DNA of 25,135 nt from Massilia sp. UBA2604. GTDB lineage: Bacteria; Pseudomonadota; Gammaproteobacteria; Burkholderiales; Burkholderiaceae_D. A program made the translations under genes and the position numbers. The notes beneath the pieces were generated by a model. It was not told the DNA's origin, searched no databases, and saw only the letters and a program-made list of their open reading frames with translations. This document shows positions 13,891 to 22,187 of this stretch, piece by piece. Position 1 is the stretch's first letter, and every line of letters starts with the position of its first letter. The stretch spans positions 699 through 25,833 of the forward strand of contig DDKG01000288.1 of the NCBI GenBank assembly GCA_002339265.1, written 5' to 3'.

Positions 13891-16587
13891 ATGAGCAAAC
13901 ATCCTGGTCTCGCCCCCTATCTGGACCCAGCGCGCAGCAACCGCTTCCTGGTCCTGCTGTGGCCGTTGCTGGCGATCGCGGTCTGCATCGCCATCTGGGC
14001 CGCGACCCTGCTGCGGGTCGAGGCCGAGCAGGAGCAGGTGGCGGGCCAGGCGCGCAAGGACGTGGCGGCCTACGCCGAAGCCTACGAGCAGTACATCACG
14101 CGCTCGGTGGCGCAGATGGACCAGATCACGATGCAGCTGAAGTTCAGCTGGGAGAATTCGCGCCAGGCGGGCCTCCTCGACGAGATGCGGCGCGACGGCA
14201 TGTTCACCGACAGCGCCTTCCACGTGGTGGCGGTGCTCGACCGCGCCGGCATCGTGCGCTCCAGCACGCGCGCCGGCCTGGTCGGCGCCGACCTCGCTTC
14301 GGGCGCTTATTTCAACCATCACCGCGACAATAACTCGACCGCCCTGCGGGTGGGCACCGCGCCGACCCAGTTCGGCAGCGCCGACGACGTGGTGCTGTTC
14401 ACGCGCCGCCTCGAAACGCGTGAAGAAGAATTCGACGGCGTGGTGCTGATGGCGATCGACGCCCGTTACTTCACGTCCTTCGTCAGCCCGGCCACCATCG
14501 GCGCAGGCGGCATCGTGGCGCTGGCCGGCAGCGAAGGACGGCTGCGGGTAGAGCAGCGCAGCAACGGCACATCGTTCGTGGATGCGGTGGCGCTGCCGCG
14601 CCGCGGCGCCATCTGGTCGGGCGAGCAGGGCGTGCGCCTGGTCGAGGGCGAGGGCGGCTTTGCCGACGGCCAGTCGCGCGTGCTGGGCTGGCGCCAATCG
14701 CCCGCCTATCCGCTGGTGGCCCTGGTCGGACTGCCGCAACACGATGCGCTGGCGGCCAGCAACGGCTACTGGATCGAGAGCCGCGACCGCGCGATCATGG
14801 CCACCCTGTGCCTGCTGCTGCTGGGCGCGGCCGGGGCGGTGCTGGCGCGCCGCGCCGTCGCGCGCGACAAGGAACAGGACGAGGTGCGGCGCGCCTACCG
14901 CACCGCCACCGAGAGCGGCAACGACGGCTTCTACATGGCGGCGGCGGTGCGCGCGCGCGACGGCCAGGTGCTGGACTTCCGCATCGTCGACTGCAATGAA
15001 CGCGGCGCCTTTTTCTACGGCATGACGCGCGACGAACTGGTCGGATCGAGCCTGACCGAGATCGACAGCGGGCTGTTCGGCGAAGAACTGCTGTCCACCT
15101 ACCGCAAGGCGATGGACACCGGCTTCCACGAAGACGACCGCAAGATGCCGAGCGATAACCGGCTCAACATCAGCTGGGGCCGCCGGCGCCTGGTGCGGGT
15201 CGGCAACGGCCTGGCGGTGACCCTGCAGGACATCAGCGAGCGCAAGGCCCACGAGGCCCAGCTCGAACGCCTGGCCAACGAGGATTCGCTGACCGGCCTG
15301 GCCACCCGCCACGCCTTCCTGGAACGCATGCCGGCCATGCTGGCCCAGGCCCAGGGCGCCGGCACGGCCGCCGCGCTGCTGTTCATCGACCTGGACGAAT
15401 TCAAGCATGTGAACGACACCCACGGCCATGCCACCGGCGACCAGTTGCTGAAGGCCGCCGCCGGCCGCCTGCTGTCGCTGCTGCGTCCGAGCGACGGGGT
15501 GGCGCGCTTCGGCGGCGACGAATTCGTGGTCCTGCTGTCGCCCTGCGACGGCGAACGCCAGGCCGCCTCGGTGGCCTCGCGCATCGTGGAAGCCTTCGGG
15601 GTGCCGTTCCTGATCGGCGACGAGCTGCATGCGGTCGGTTCCTCGATCGGGATCAGCATGTACCCGCGCGACGGGCTGGATGCGGAGACCCTGGTCAAGC
15701 ACAGCGATATCGCCATGTACGTCGGCAAGAACGAAGGCAAGGGCCAATACCGCTTCTTCGACCCGTCACTGTCGTCGACGCTGAATTCGCGGGCGCGCCT
15801 GAAGCAGAACATGCTCGAAGCGCTCGAGGGCGACCAGTTCGTGCTGTACTACCAGCCGCGCGTGGATGCGCGCAGCGGAGAGTTGCTGAGCATGGAAGCG
15901 CTGGTGCGTTGGCGCCATCCGTCGCTGGGCATGGTGGCGCCGGGCGAATTCATCCCGCTGGCCGAAGCCACCGGCCTGATCGTGCGCATCGGCGAGACCG
16001 TGATCGACAAGGCCTGCGCGCAGCTGGCCGCCTGGCGCGAGGCCGGCGTAGCGCTGGTACCGGTCTCGATCAACGTCTCGCCCAAGCAGTTCCTGCGCGG
16101 CGGCGTGCAGCGCCAGCTGAGCGCGGCGCTGGTGAAGCACCGGGTGCCGGCCAGCCTGATCGAGGTCGAGATCACCGAGTCGGCGATGATGGGCGACCAG
16201 GACGACATCCTGGCCGAACTGGCGGCGTTGCGCGCGCTCGGGGTGAAACTGCATGTGGACGATTTCGGCACCGGCTACTCGTCGCTGTCGCAGCTGCAGC
16301 GCCTCAAGATGGACGTGCTCAAGGTCGACCGCGCCTTCACCACCGAACTGGCCAACTCGAAGGAGGGCAAGGTGTTCTTCCAGGCCATCGTCTCGATGGC
16401 GCATGCGCTGGGGATGTCGGTGGTGGCCGAGGGCGTCGAGACCGAGGAGCAACTGGCGATATTGCGCCACCTCGATTGCAACGAGGTGCAGGGTTTCTAT
16501 ATCGCGCGGCCGGTGCCGGCCGAGGAAATGGCGCTGATGATGGCGCGACGCTATCTGCTCGATGGCGCGACGGCGGTGGCTGTTTAG
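13891..16587 (+). CDS. Membrane GGDEF-EAL protein with Cache-like sensor and PAS domain
   Basis: An 898-residue c-di-GMP turnover protein. A first membrane helix lies near residues 20-40 (FLVLLWPLLAIAVCIAIWAA). A periplasmic region of about 250 residues looks like a double-Cache sensor. A second helix is near 300-320, followed by a PAS domain (about 335-440, NDGFYMAAAVRARDGQV). The GGDEF domain has its motif intact at 541-545 and an RPSD product-inhibition site exactly five residues before it. The EAL domain has EAL at 669-671 plus ITESAMM, VDDFGTGYSSL, KVDRAF and AEGVETEEQ. Both active sites look complete, so it could make and break c-di-GMP. A TTG at 13858 is an alternative start; the ATG is preferred, although neither has a good ribosome site. 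Confidence 0.93.
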   Translation: MSKHPGLAPYLDPARSNRFLVLLWPLLAIAVCIAIWAATLLRVEAEQEQVAGQARKDVAAYAEAYEQYITRSVAQMDQITMQLKFSWENSRQAGLLDEMRRDGMFTDSAFHVVAVLDRAGIVRSSTRAGLVGADLASGAYFNHHRDNNSTALRVGTAPTQFGSADDVVLFTRRLETREEEFDGVVLMAIDARYFTSFVSPATIGAGGIVALAGSEGRLRVEQRSNGTSFVDAVALPRRGAIWSGEQGVRLVEGEGGFADGQSRVLGWRQSPAYPLVALVGLPQHDALAASNGYWIESRDRAIMATLCLLLLGAAGAVLARRAVARDKEQDEVRRAYRTATESGNDGFYMAAAVRARDGQVLDFRIVDCNERGAFFYGMTRDELVGSSLTEIDSGLFGEELLSTYRKAMDTGFHEDDRKMPSDNRLNISWGRRRLVRVGNGLAVTLQDISERKAHEAQLERLANEDSLTGLATRHAFLERMPAMLAQAQGAGTAAALLFIDLDEFKHVNDTHGHATGDQLLKAAAGRLLSLLRPSDGVARFGGDEFVVLLSPCDGERQAASVASRIVEAFGVPFLIGDELHAVGSSIGISMYPRDGLDAETLVKHSDIAMYVGKNEGKGQYRFFDPSLSSTLNSRARLKQNMLEALEGDQFVLYYQPRVDARSGELLSMEALVRWRHPSLGMVAPGEFIPLAEATGLIVRIGETVIDKACAQLAAWREAGVALVPVSINVSPKQFLRGGVQRQLSAALVKHRVPASLIEVEITESAMMGDQDDILAELAALRALGVKLHVDDFGTGYSSLSQLQRLKMDVLKVDRAFTTELANSKEGKVFFQAIVSMAHALGMSVVAEGVETEEQLAILRHLDCNEVQGFYIARPVPAEEMALMMARRYLLDGATAVAV

Positions 16588-16688
16588 TAAAGAACGTAAA
16601 CTGCCCCGGTTTGCATGCATATTGCGTGATGCGGCTGGTGAAATGTGATTAACTCGACCAGGCTGATATTTTTCCCGGACCCATCCGC

Positions 16689-17528
16689 ATGAAATTGCTC
16701 CTTTCGCTTCTCGTCCTGCTTGCCACGCTGCTCGGCACGGCCCCGGCGCTGGCCGCGCCGATGAACGTCGCCAGCTTCAACCTGCGCTATGACAATCCCA
16801 AGGACGGCGCCAACGCCTGGCCGGCGCGCAAGGAGATGGTCAAGGCGCTGATCCGTTACCACGAGTTCGATATCGTCGGCACCCAGGAGGGGCTGGCCAA
16901 CCAAGTCGCCGAGCTGGCGACGATGGAGGAATTCGGTCATGTCGGCGTCGGCCGCGACGACGGCAAACAGGCCGGCGAGCATTCGGCCATCTTCTTCCGC
17001 AAGAGCCGTTTCGAATTGCTGGGCAAGGGTGACTTCTGGCTCAGCGAGACGCCCGACCGGCCTTCGCTCGGTTGGGATGCGACGTGCTGCAATCGCATCG
17101 TTTCATGGGCCAAGCTGCGCGATCGAAGCAGTAACAAGATGCTGTACGTCTTCTCGGCGCACTTCGATCACGAGGGCGTCATCGCCCGCCGCGCGTCCGC
17201 CGACCTGTTGCTGAGCAAGATCGCGGAGATCAGCCGCGGCGAACCGGCCATCTGCATGGGCGACTTCAACTCGACGCCCGAGACGCCGCAGATGCAGGCG
17301 ATGGCCAGGTCGATGCGCGACGCCTACCAGGTGAGCCAGGCGCCGCCTTATGGGCCGGTCGGCACCTATAACGGCTTCCGTCTCGACGCTTTGACGCGCG
17401 ACCGCATCGACTATGTCTTCGTCGACGCGCACTTCGACGTGCTCAGGTATGCGGCCCTGAGCGATTCGCTGGGCGGGCGCACCCCATCCGACCATCATCC
17501 GGTGGTGGCGCGCGTCCGCTTCAAATAA
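16689..17528 (+). CDS. Secreted endonuclease/exonuclease/phosphatase family protein
   Basis: A 279-residue protein with an N-terminal signal peptide (MKLLLSLLVLLATLLGTAPALAAP). The single EEP (DNase I-like) domain is full-length: SFNLRYDN, GTQEG with the metal-binding Glu, SAHFDHEG, MGDFNSTP with the Asp/Asn pair, RIDYVFV, and a C-terminal SDHHPVVARV with the catalytic His. All active-site motifs are intact, so it should be a metal-dependent phosphodiesterase or phosphatase acting outside the cytoplasm. Relatives include nucleases and sphingomyelinase- or inositol-phosphatase-like enzymes, and the substrate is not decided by sequence. Phosphate scavenging is a possibility given pstS nearby, but no Pho box was seen in front of it. 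It converges on yghU with only 3 bp between the stop codons. Confidence 0.9.
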   Translation: MKLLLSLLVLLATLLGTAPALAAPMNVASFNLRYDNPKDGANAWPARKEMVKALIRYHEFDIVGTQEGLANQVAELATMEEFGHVGVGRDDGKQAGEHSAIFFRKSRFELLGKGDFWLSETPDRPSLGWDATCCNRIVSWAKLRDRSSNKMLYVFSAHFDHEGVIARRASADLLLSKIAEISRGEPAICMGDFNSTPETPQMQAMARSMRDAYQVSQAPPYGPVGTYNGFRLDALTRDRIDYVFVDAHFDVLRYAALSDSLGGRTPSDHHPVVARVRFK

Positions 17529-17531
17529 CGA

Positions 17532-18374
17532 TTAGTCGAGGTCGGCCGCGTCGTGCCGCTCGTGCACCTGTTCGGCTTCCGGTCCGAACGAGCGGTTGAC
17601 CTTGCGTCCGCGGATGACGGCCGGCCGCGCGGCGATCTCGTCGGCCCAGCGTTTCACGTGCTTGTATTCGTGCACCGACAGGAATTCCGCCGCGTCATAC
17701 AGCTGGCCCAGAACCAGGCCGCCATACCAGGGCCAGATCGCCATGTCGGCGATCGTGTATTCCTCGCCCGCCACGAAGCGCTTGTCGGCCAGGTGGCGGT
17801 CGAGCACGTCGAGCTGGCGCTTGGTTTCCATCGCATAGCGGTCGATCGGGTATTGCAGCTTTTCCGGCGCATAGGCATAGAAGTGGCCGAATCCGCCGCC
17901 GACGAAAGGCGCCGAACCCATCTGCCAGAACAGCCAGTTCATGGTCTCGGCACGCGCTACGCCGTCCTTGGGCAGGAAGGCGCCGAATTTTTCGGCCAGG
18001 TAGACCAGGATCGAGCCGGATTCGAACACGCGCACCGGCTCGGCGCCACTGCGGTCGACCAGGGCCGGGATCTTCGAATTCGGATTGGCCTCGACGAAGC
18101 CGCTCGAGAACTGCCTGCCCTCGTTGATGCGGATGAGCCAGGCATCGTACTCGGCGCCCGTGTGACCGGCGGCCAGCAGTTCTTCCAGCAGGATCGTCAC
18201 CTTCACGCCATTCGGCGTGGCCAGCGAATACAGCTGCAGCGGATGCTTGCCGACCGGGAGTTCCTTGTCGTGGGTCGGACCGGCGACCGGGCGATTGATG
18301 CTGGCGAAGGCGCCGCCCGACGAGGCGGGCGGGGTCCAGACTTTCGGTGGGACGTAGGATGCTTGCTCAGCCAT
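17532..18374 (-). CDS. yghU: Glutathione S-transferase-like disulfide-bond reductase YghU
   Basis: A 280-residue Nu-class glutathione transferase-like protein, strongly similar to E. coli YghU (288). Shared stretches are KVWT...SGGAFASINRPV, LPVGKHPLQLYSLATPNG, TGAEYDAWLIRI, QFSSGFVEANPNSKIPAL, VFESGSILVYLAEKFG, ETMNWLFWQMG and VAGEEYTIADMAIWPW. E. coli YghU binds two glutathione molecules and reduces disulfides, and this cytosolic protein should do the same. The ATG at 18374 has a good ribosome site (AAGGAGAGCAC); the frame stays open upstream to 18557 but without homology. The 222-bp gap to the divergent GH43 gene should hold both promoters; TATGCT at 18562-18567 is a weak -10 candidate for GH43. 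Confidence 0.95.
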   Translation of the reverse strand: MAEQASYVPPKVWTPPASSGGAFASINRPVAGPTHDKELPVGKHPLQLYSLATPNGVKVTILLEELLAAGHTGAEYDAWLIRINEGRQFSSGFVEANPNSKIPALVDRSGAEPVRVFESGSILVYLAEKFGAFLPKDGVARAETMNWLFWQMGSAPFVGGGFGHFYAYAPEKLQYPIDRYAMETKRQLDVLDRHLADKRFVAGEEYTIADMAIWPWYGGLVLGQLYDAAEFLSVHEYKHVKRWADEIAARPAVIRGRKVNRSFGPEAEQVHERHDAADLD

Positions 18375-18596
18375 GTGCTCTCCTTGAACTTGCCGTGACA
18401 AAGCATTCATTCTAGCCAAAGGAAGAAGAATCCGTTGGCGGGCCCCGAAAACGCGCCGGCGCCGGTGTGAAGGCATGCCACTGGCTGCAAGATTCGTACA
18501 ACTTTCCGCATTGGCGCAGCAAAATCCGTCACTGCCTCTGGCCGCGCGGCCTGGCATTTCCTATGCTGTCCACTCCGCCACCATACAGACCACGAC

Positions 18597-20207
18597 ATGA
18601 CGAACCCTGCGCGCCGCGACGCCTTCAAGATCCTGCTGGCGGGCGCCAGCCTGCCGGTGCTGTCGGCGGTGGCGGCGCCGGCCGCTTGCCCGCCGGGCGG
18701 CGCGGCGCCGGCCTGGCGCCGCGGCATCGAAGGCCAGCGCCAGGCCGACCAGGGCGACGGCACTTACCTGAACCCGATCATCGCCGGCGACCATCCCGAT
18801 CCGACCGTCCTGAACGACGGCAAGGATTACTACCTGACGTATTCCTCGTTCTATTCCTACCCGGGCCTGGTGATCTGGCATTCGACCGACCTGGTCAACT
18901 GGCGCCCGCTGGCGCCGGCGCTGAGCAAACCGCTGGGGACGATCTGGGCCGTCGACCTGTGCAAGCACGACGGCCGCTACTTCATCTACATCCCGGCGGC
19001 CCCGGACGGCAAGCCGTGGTCGATCTACGCGATCTGGGCCGACCGCATCGAGGGGCCGTGGAGCGACCCGGTCGACCTCAAGATCCCCGATTGCATCGAC
19101 CCCGGCCACGTGGTCGGCGAGGACGGCAAGCGCTACCTGTTCGTCAACGGCATCCGCAAGATCCGTCTCAGCGACGACGGCCTGGCCACCGATGGCCAGC
19201 TCGAGAAGGCCTATGAACCCTGGCGCTATCCGGCCGACTGGATCGTCGAAAACTTCGCGCCGGAGGGACCGAAGCTCCTGCGGCGCGGAAAATGGTTCTA
19301 CCTGGTGACGGCGGTCGGCGGCACCGCCGGCCCCGTCACCGGCCATATGGTGATCGCGGCGCGTTCGACCTCGGTCCACGGGCCGTGGGAACACTGCCCG
19401 CACAACCCGCTGGTGCGTTCGTTGAGCACGGCGGAGCCGTGGTGGTCGCGCGGCCATGCGACCCTGGTCGAGGGCCCGGCCGGCGACTGGTGGGTGATCT
19501 ACCACGGCTACGAGAACGGCTACCGCACCCTGGGACGGCAGACCCTGCTCGAACCGGTCGAGTGGACCGACGACGGCTGGTTCCGCGCCCTGGGTGGCGA
19601 CCTGTCGCGGCCGCTGCCGATGCCGAAGGGAGGGAAGGCCGGCCCGGCCGGCCATGCCCTGGCGGACGATTTCAGGCGCAACCGCTTCGGCGTGCAGTGG
19701 GCCTTTCACGATCCGGCGCCGGACGAGATGGGCCGCGCGCGTTATACGGGCGACGGATTGCGGATCGCCGGCCGCGGCGCGTCGCCGGCTGACAGCCGGC
19801 CGCTGACCTGCGGCGTCGGCGACCGCACCTACGAGGCCGAGGTGACGCTGTCCCTGGAGGGAGACGCCGAGGCCGGCCTGCTGCTGTTCTACAGCCAGAA
19901 AGCCTTCGTCGGCATCGGTTTTACGCGCGACGAGGTCAAGACCTTCCAGTACGCCGAAGAACAGGGCTGGGCGCGCGGCAAGCGCAAGACGAGGGCGGTG
20001 CGGGTGCGGGTGACGAACGACGACCACGTCGTCACCTGGCGCTATTCCCATGACGACGGCAAGACCTGGACCCTGCACGGCACGCGGATGGAAGTGTCCG
20101 GCATCCACCACAATGTGTTCGGCGGCTTCCTGAGCCTGAAGGTCGGTGTCTATTGCGCCGGCAGTGGTGCGGTCACGTTGTCCGACTTCCGCTACCGCGC
20201 ATTGTAG
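18597..20207 (+). CDS. Glycoside hydrolase family 43 protein, likely beta-xylosidase/arabinofuranosidase
   Basis: A 536-residue exported glycosidase. The N terminus has twin arginines (ARRDAFKILLAGASLPVL), a probable Tat signal. The GH43 five-bladed propeller has all three acids: Asp68 in GDHPDPTVL (general base), Asp168 in CIDPGHV (pKa modulator) and Glu223 in FAPEGPKL (general acid). The C-terminal 180 residues (LADDFRRNRFGVQWAFHD onward) are the concanavalin A-like beta-sandwich seen in beta-xylosidases. It should release xylose or arabinose from plant-derived oligosaccharides. No xylan or sugar-uptake genes surround it, so it is a solitary enzyme. The GlxA-type regulator 101 bp downstream is on the same strand, but a link is not clear. 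Confidence 0.9.
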   Translation: MTNPARRDAFKILLAGASLPVLSAVAAPAACPPGGAAPAWRRGIEGQRQADQGDGTYLNPIIAGDHPDPTVLNDGKDYYLTYSSFYSYPGLVIWHSTDLVNWRPLAPALSKPLGTIWAVDLCKHDGRYFIYIPAAPDGKPWSIYAIWADRIEGPWSDPVDLKIPDCIDPGHVVGEDGKRYLFVNGIRKIRLSDDGLATDGQLEKAYEPWRYPADWIVENFAPEGPKLLRRGKWFYLVTAVGGTAGPVTGHMVIAARSTSVHGPWEHCPHNPLVRSLSTAEPWWSRGHATLVEGPAGDWWVIYHGYENGYRTLGRQTLLEPVEWTDDGWFRALGGDLSRPLPMPKGGKAGPAGHALADDFRRNRFGVQWAFHDPAPDEMGRARYTGDGLRIAGRGASPADSRPLTCGVGDRTYEAEVTLSLEGDAEAGLLLFYSQKAFVGIGFTRDEVKTFQYAEEQGWARGKRKTRAVRVRVTNDDHVVTWRYSHDDGKTWTLHGTRMEVSGIHHNVFGGFLSLKVGVYCAGSGAVTLSDFRYRAL

Positions 20208-20308
20208 GCGGCTGGCTGGCCGAAGGATGGATTGACCTGCCGGACGAGCGCGCCGTACCATGGACGACCCGGCGCATGTGTGCGCCGGCAGCCGAACATT
20301 CGTCATCC

Positions 20309-21331
20309 ATGTCCACGCTTTCCGCTTCTGCGCCGCGCCTGATCCTGTTTGTCGGTTTTCCCGGCATGTGCATGCTCGACATCGCCGGTCCGCAGACCGT
20401 GTTCTGGTGCGCCTCGAAAGTGATGGAGGAGCGCGGCCTGCCGGGCTATGTGCGCCATATGGTCAGCCTCGACGGCGGCCTGGTGCAGACCCTGGAGGGC
20501 GTGGCGATGCAGACTGAGCGGCTGGCCGACTTCGCCCCCGCCGACGTCGATACCCTGGTCGTGCCCGGTGCGCCCGACATCGTCGACGCCGTACGGCGCG
20601 AGGCGGCCCTGGTGGACTGGCTGCGGGTACGCGCCGGCCAGTCGCGGCGCGTATCCTCGGTCTGCACCGGCGCCTTCGTGCTGGCCGCCGCCGGCCTGCT
20701 CGATGGCAAGCGCGCCGCCACCCACTGGCTGACCTACGACCTGCTGCGCGATAACTATCCGCTGGTCGAGGTCGACCGCGAAGCGATCTTCGTCCAGCAC
20801 GGCGACACCTGGACTTCGGGCGGCGTCACGGCCGGCATCGACCTGGCGCTGGCCATGGTGGAAGACGACTGCGGCCGCGAGGTCGCGCTGGCCGTCGCGC
20901 GCGAGCTGGTGGTGTTCGTCAAGCGCCCCAGCCGCCAGCCCCAGCTCAGCTGGATGTTGCAGGCCCAGGCCGGCGACGGCCCGCTGTTCGACGAACTGCA
21001 TATGTGGATCCTGGCCAACCTCGACCAGCCGAACCTGAGCGTCGAGGTGCTGGCCGCGCGCATGCGCATGAGTCCGCGCAACTTCAGCCGCGTGTACAAG
21101 GACAAGACCGGACAGACGCCGGCGCGCGCGGTCGAGCGCTTCCGGGTGGAAGCAGCCTGCCGGCTGCTGGAGGATTCCGAGCGCCATGTCGACCAGATCG
21201 CCTTGCTGTGCGGCTTCGGCGACGAGGGACGCATGCGCAAGACCTTCCAGCGCCACCTGCACGCCTCGCCGTCCGCCTACCGCCAGCGCCTGGCCGCTAC
21301 AGTTGCGCCTGCAGCCAGTCATCGACCTTGA
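20309..21331 (+). CDS. GlxA family transcriptional regulator (DJ-1/PfpI plus AraC HTH)
   Basis: A 340-residue protein. The N-terminal DJ-1/PfpI-like domain (about 10-200) has the nucleophile-elbow motif SSVCTGAFVLAAAGLL with Cys119, then ATHWLTYDLL and WTSGGVTAGIDLAL. A C-terminal AraC-type DNA-binding domain with two helix-turn-helices follows (MSPRNFSRVYKDKTGQTPARAVERFRVEAA, then HVDQIALLCGFGDEGRMRKTFQRH). Such regulators (GlxA, FtrA, GbdR) usually activate catabolic genes for nitrogen compounds or stress genes; the DJ-1 part senses rather than catalyses. The ATG at 20309 precedes the first strand. The frame is open back to 20153 within the GH43 end, without homology. Its last 35 bp overlap the end of the opposite-strand oxidoreductase gene. 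Target genes are unknown. Confidence 0.92.
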   Translation: MSTLSASAPRLILFVGFPGMCMLDIAGPQTVFWCASKVMEERGLPGYVRHMVSLDGGLVQTLEGVAMQTERLADFAPADVDTLVVPGAPDIVDAVRREAALVDWLRVRAGQSRRVSSVCTGAFVLAAAGLLDGKRAATHWLTYDLLRDNYPLVEVDREAIFVQHGDTWTSGGVTAGIDLALAMVEDDCGREVALAVARELVVFVKRPSRQPQLSWMLQAQAGDGPLFDELHMWILANLDQPNLSVEVLAARMRMSPRNFSRVYKDKTGQTPARAVERFRVEAACRLLEDSERHVDQIALLCGFGDEGRMRKTFQRHLHASPSAYRQRLAATVAPAASHRP

Positions 21332-22043
21332 CCGTGCCCAGGCGCGCCGCGGCGCCCGGCACCAGCGTGTCGTCCTGCAGTTCGGCCCCGAAATAAGGCG
21401 CATGCACGTCGGCCACGACCTGGCGCGGATCGTTCTTCGCGCGCAGGTAGTGCTGGACCAGGTCGGACAGGCGGACGCGCTCCGGTCCGGCGATCTCGAC
21501 CACGCCATTGTGCGGCGCGCCCAGCGTATAGTCGGCCATGGCCAGCGCCACGTCGCTTGACGAGATGGCCTGGATGTACGCGGGCGACAGGCGGATCGTG
21601 TCGCCGTCGCCGGCCGAGGCGGCGATCCCGCCCAGGAACTCGAAGAACTGGGTCGAGTGCACGATGGTGTAGGGCAGGCCGGAGTCGCGGATCAGCGCCT
21701 CTTGCGCGATCTTGCCGCGGAAGTAGCCGCTTGCGGCAAGGCGCTCGGTGCCGACCACCGACAGCGCGACGTGGTGCCTGATCCCGGCCTTCTTCGCCGC
21801 GGCCAGCAGGTTGCGGCCCGAGGTGGTGAAGAAGTCCATTACCGCGTCGTCGGCGAACGAGGGCGAGTTGGCCACGTCCACCACGATGTCGGCGCCGTTC
21901 AGCGCCTGGTCCAGGCCCTTGCCGCTCATGGTGTCGACGCCGGTGTTCGGCGAGGCGGCCACGGCCTCGTGACCGCGCTGCTTGAGGATGGCGACCAGTT
22001 TGCTGCCGATCAGGCCGGTGCCGCCGATGACGATGATTTTCAT
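21297..22043 (-). CDS. NAD(P)-binding NmrA-like/atypical SDR oxidoreductase
   Basis: A 248-residue Rossmann-fold protein: IIVIGGTGLIGSKLVAIL with the nucleotide-binding Gly pattern at about 7-13, then VDVANSPSF, HVALSVVGTERL, YFRGKIAQEALIRDSGLPYTIVHSTQFFEF, and a C-terminal HAPYFGAELQDDTLVPGA. It fits the NmrA-like/atypical short-chain dehydrogenase group, which includes quinone reductases and NAD(P) sensors lacking the YxxxK catalytic pair. The ATG at 22043 has a good ribosome site (AAAGGACATC). Upstream, 144 bp separate it from the Ohr gene on the same strand; a -10-like TACACT at 22104-22109 could give it its own promoter. Its 3' end overlaps the GlxA gene by 35 bp. Substrate unknown; a redox role fits the neighbours. 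Confidence 0.88.
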   Translation of the reverse strand: MKIIVIGGTGLIGSKLVAILKQRGHEAVAASPNTGVDTMSGKGLDQALNGADIVVDVANSPSFADDAVMDFFTTSGRNLLAAAKKAGIRHHVALSVVGTERLAASGYFRGKIAQEALIRDSGLPYTIVHSTQFFEFLGGIAASAGDGDTIRLSPAYIQAISSSDVALAMADYTLGAPHNGVVEIAGPERVRLSDLVQHYLRAKNDPRQVVADVHAPYFGAELQDDTLVPGAAARLGTVKVDDWLQAQL

Positions 22044-22187
22044 GATGTCCTTTCGAGTCCCAGTGCGGCTGGGTCCGTGGGCGAATATCGCATTCCGGTA
22101 TCGAGTGTAGGAGGGGGACAAACGCTGCGGTAGGCCCGTCCGGGGCGGCACGCTGGTGCACGCCAGGCACCAATCGTCGGCCAACCC

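Noticed and set aside
13852..15747. A 631-codon open frame opposite the GGDEF-EAL gene
   Set aside because: Antisense mirror of intact GGDEF/EAL coding sequence; no domain seen.
18561..20306. A 581-codon open frame opposite the GH43 gene
   Set aside because: Composition and lack of motifs mark it as a shadow of the glycosidase gene.
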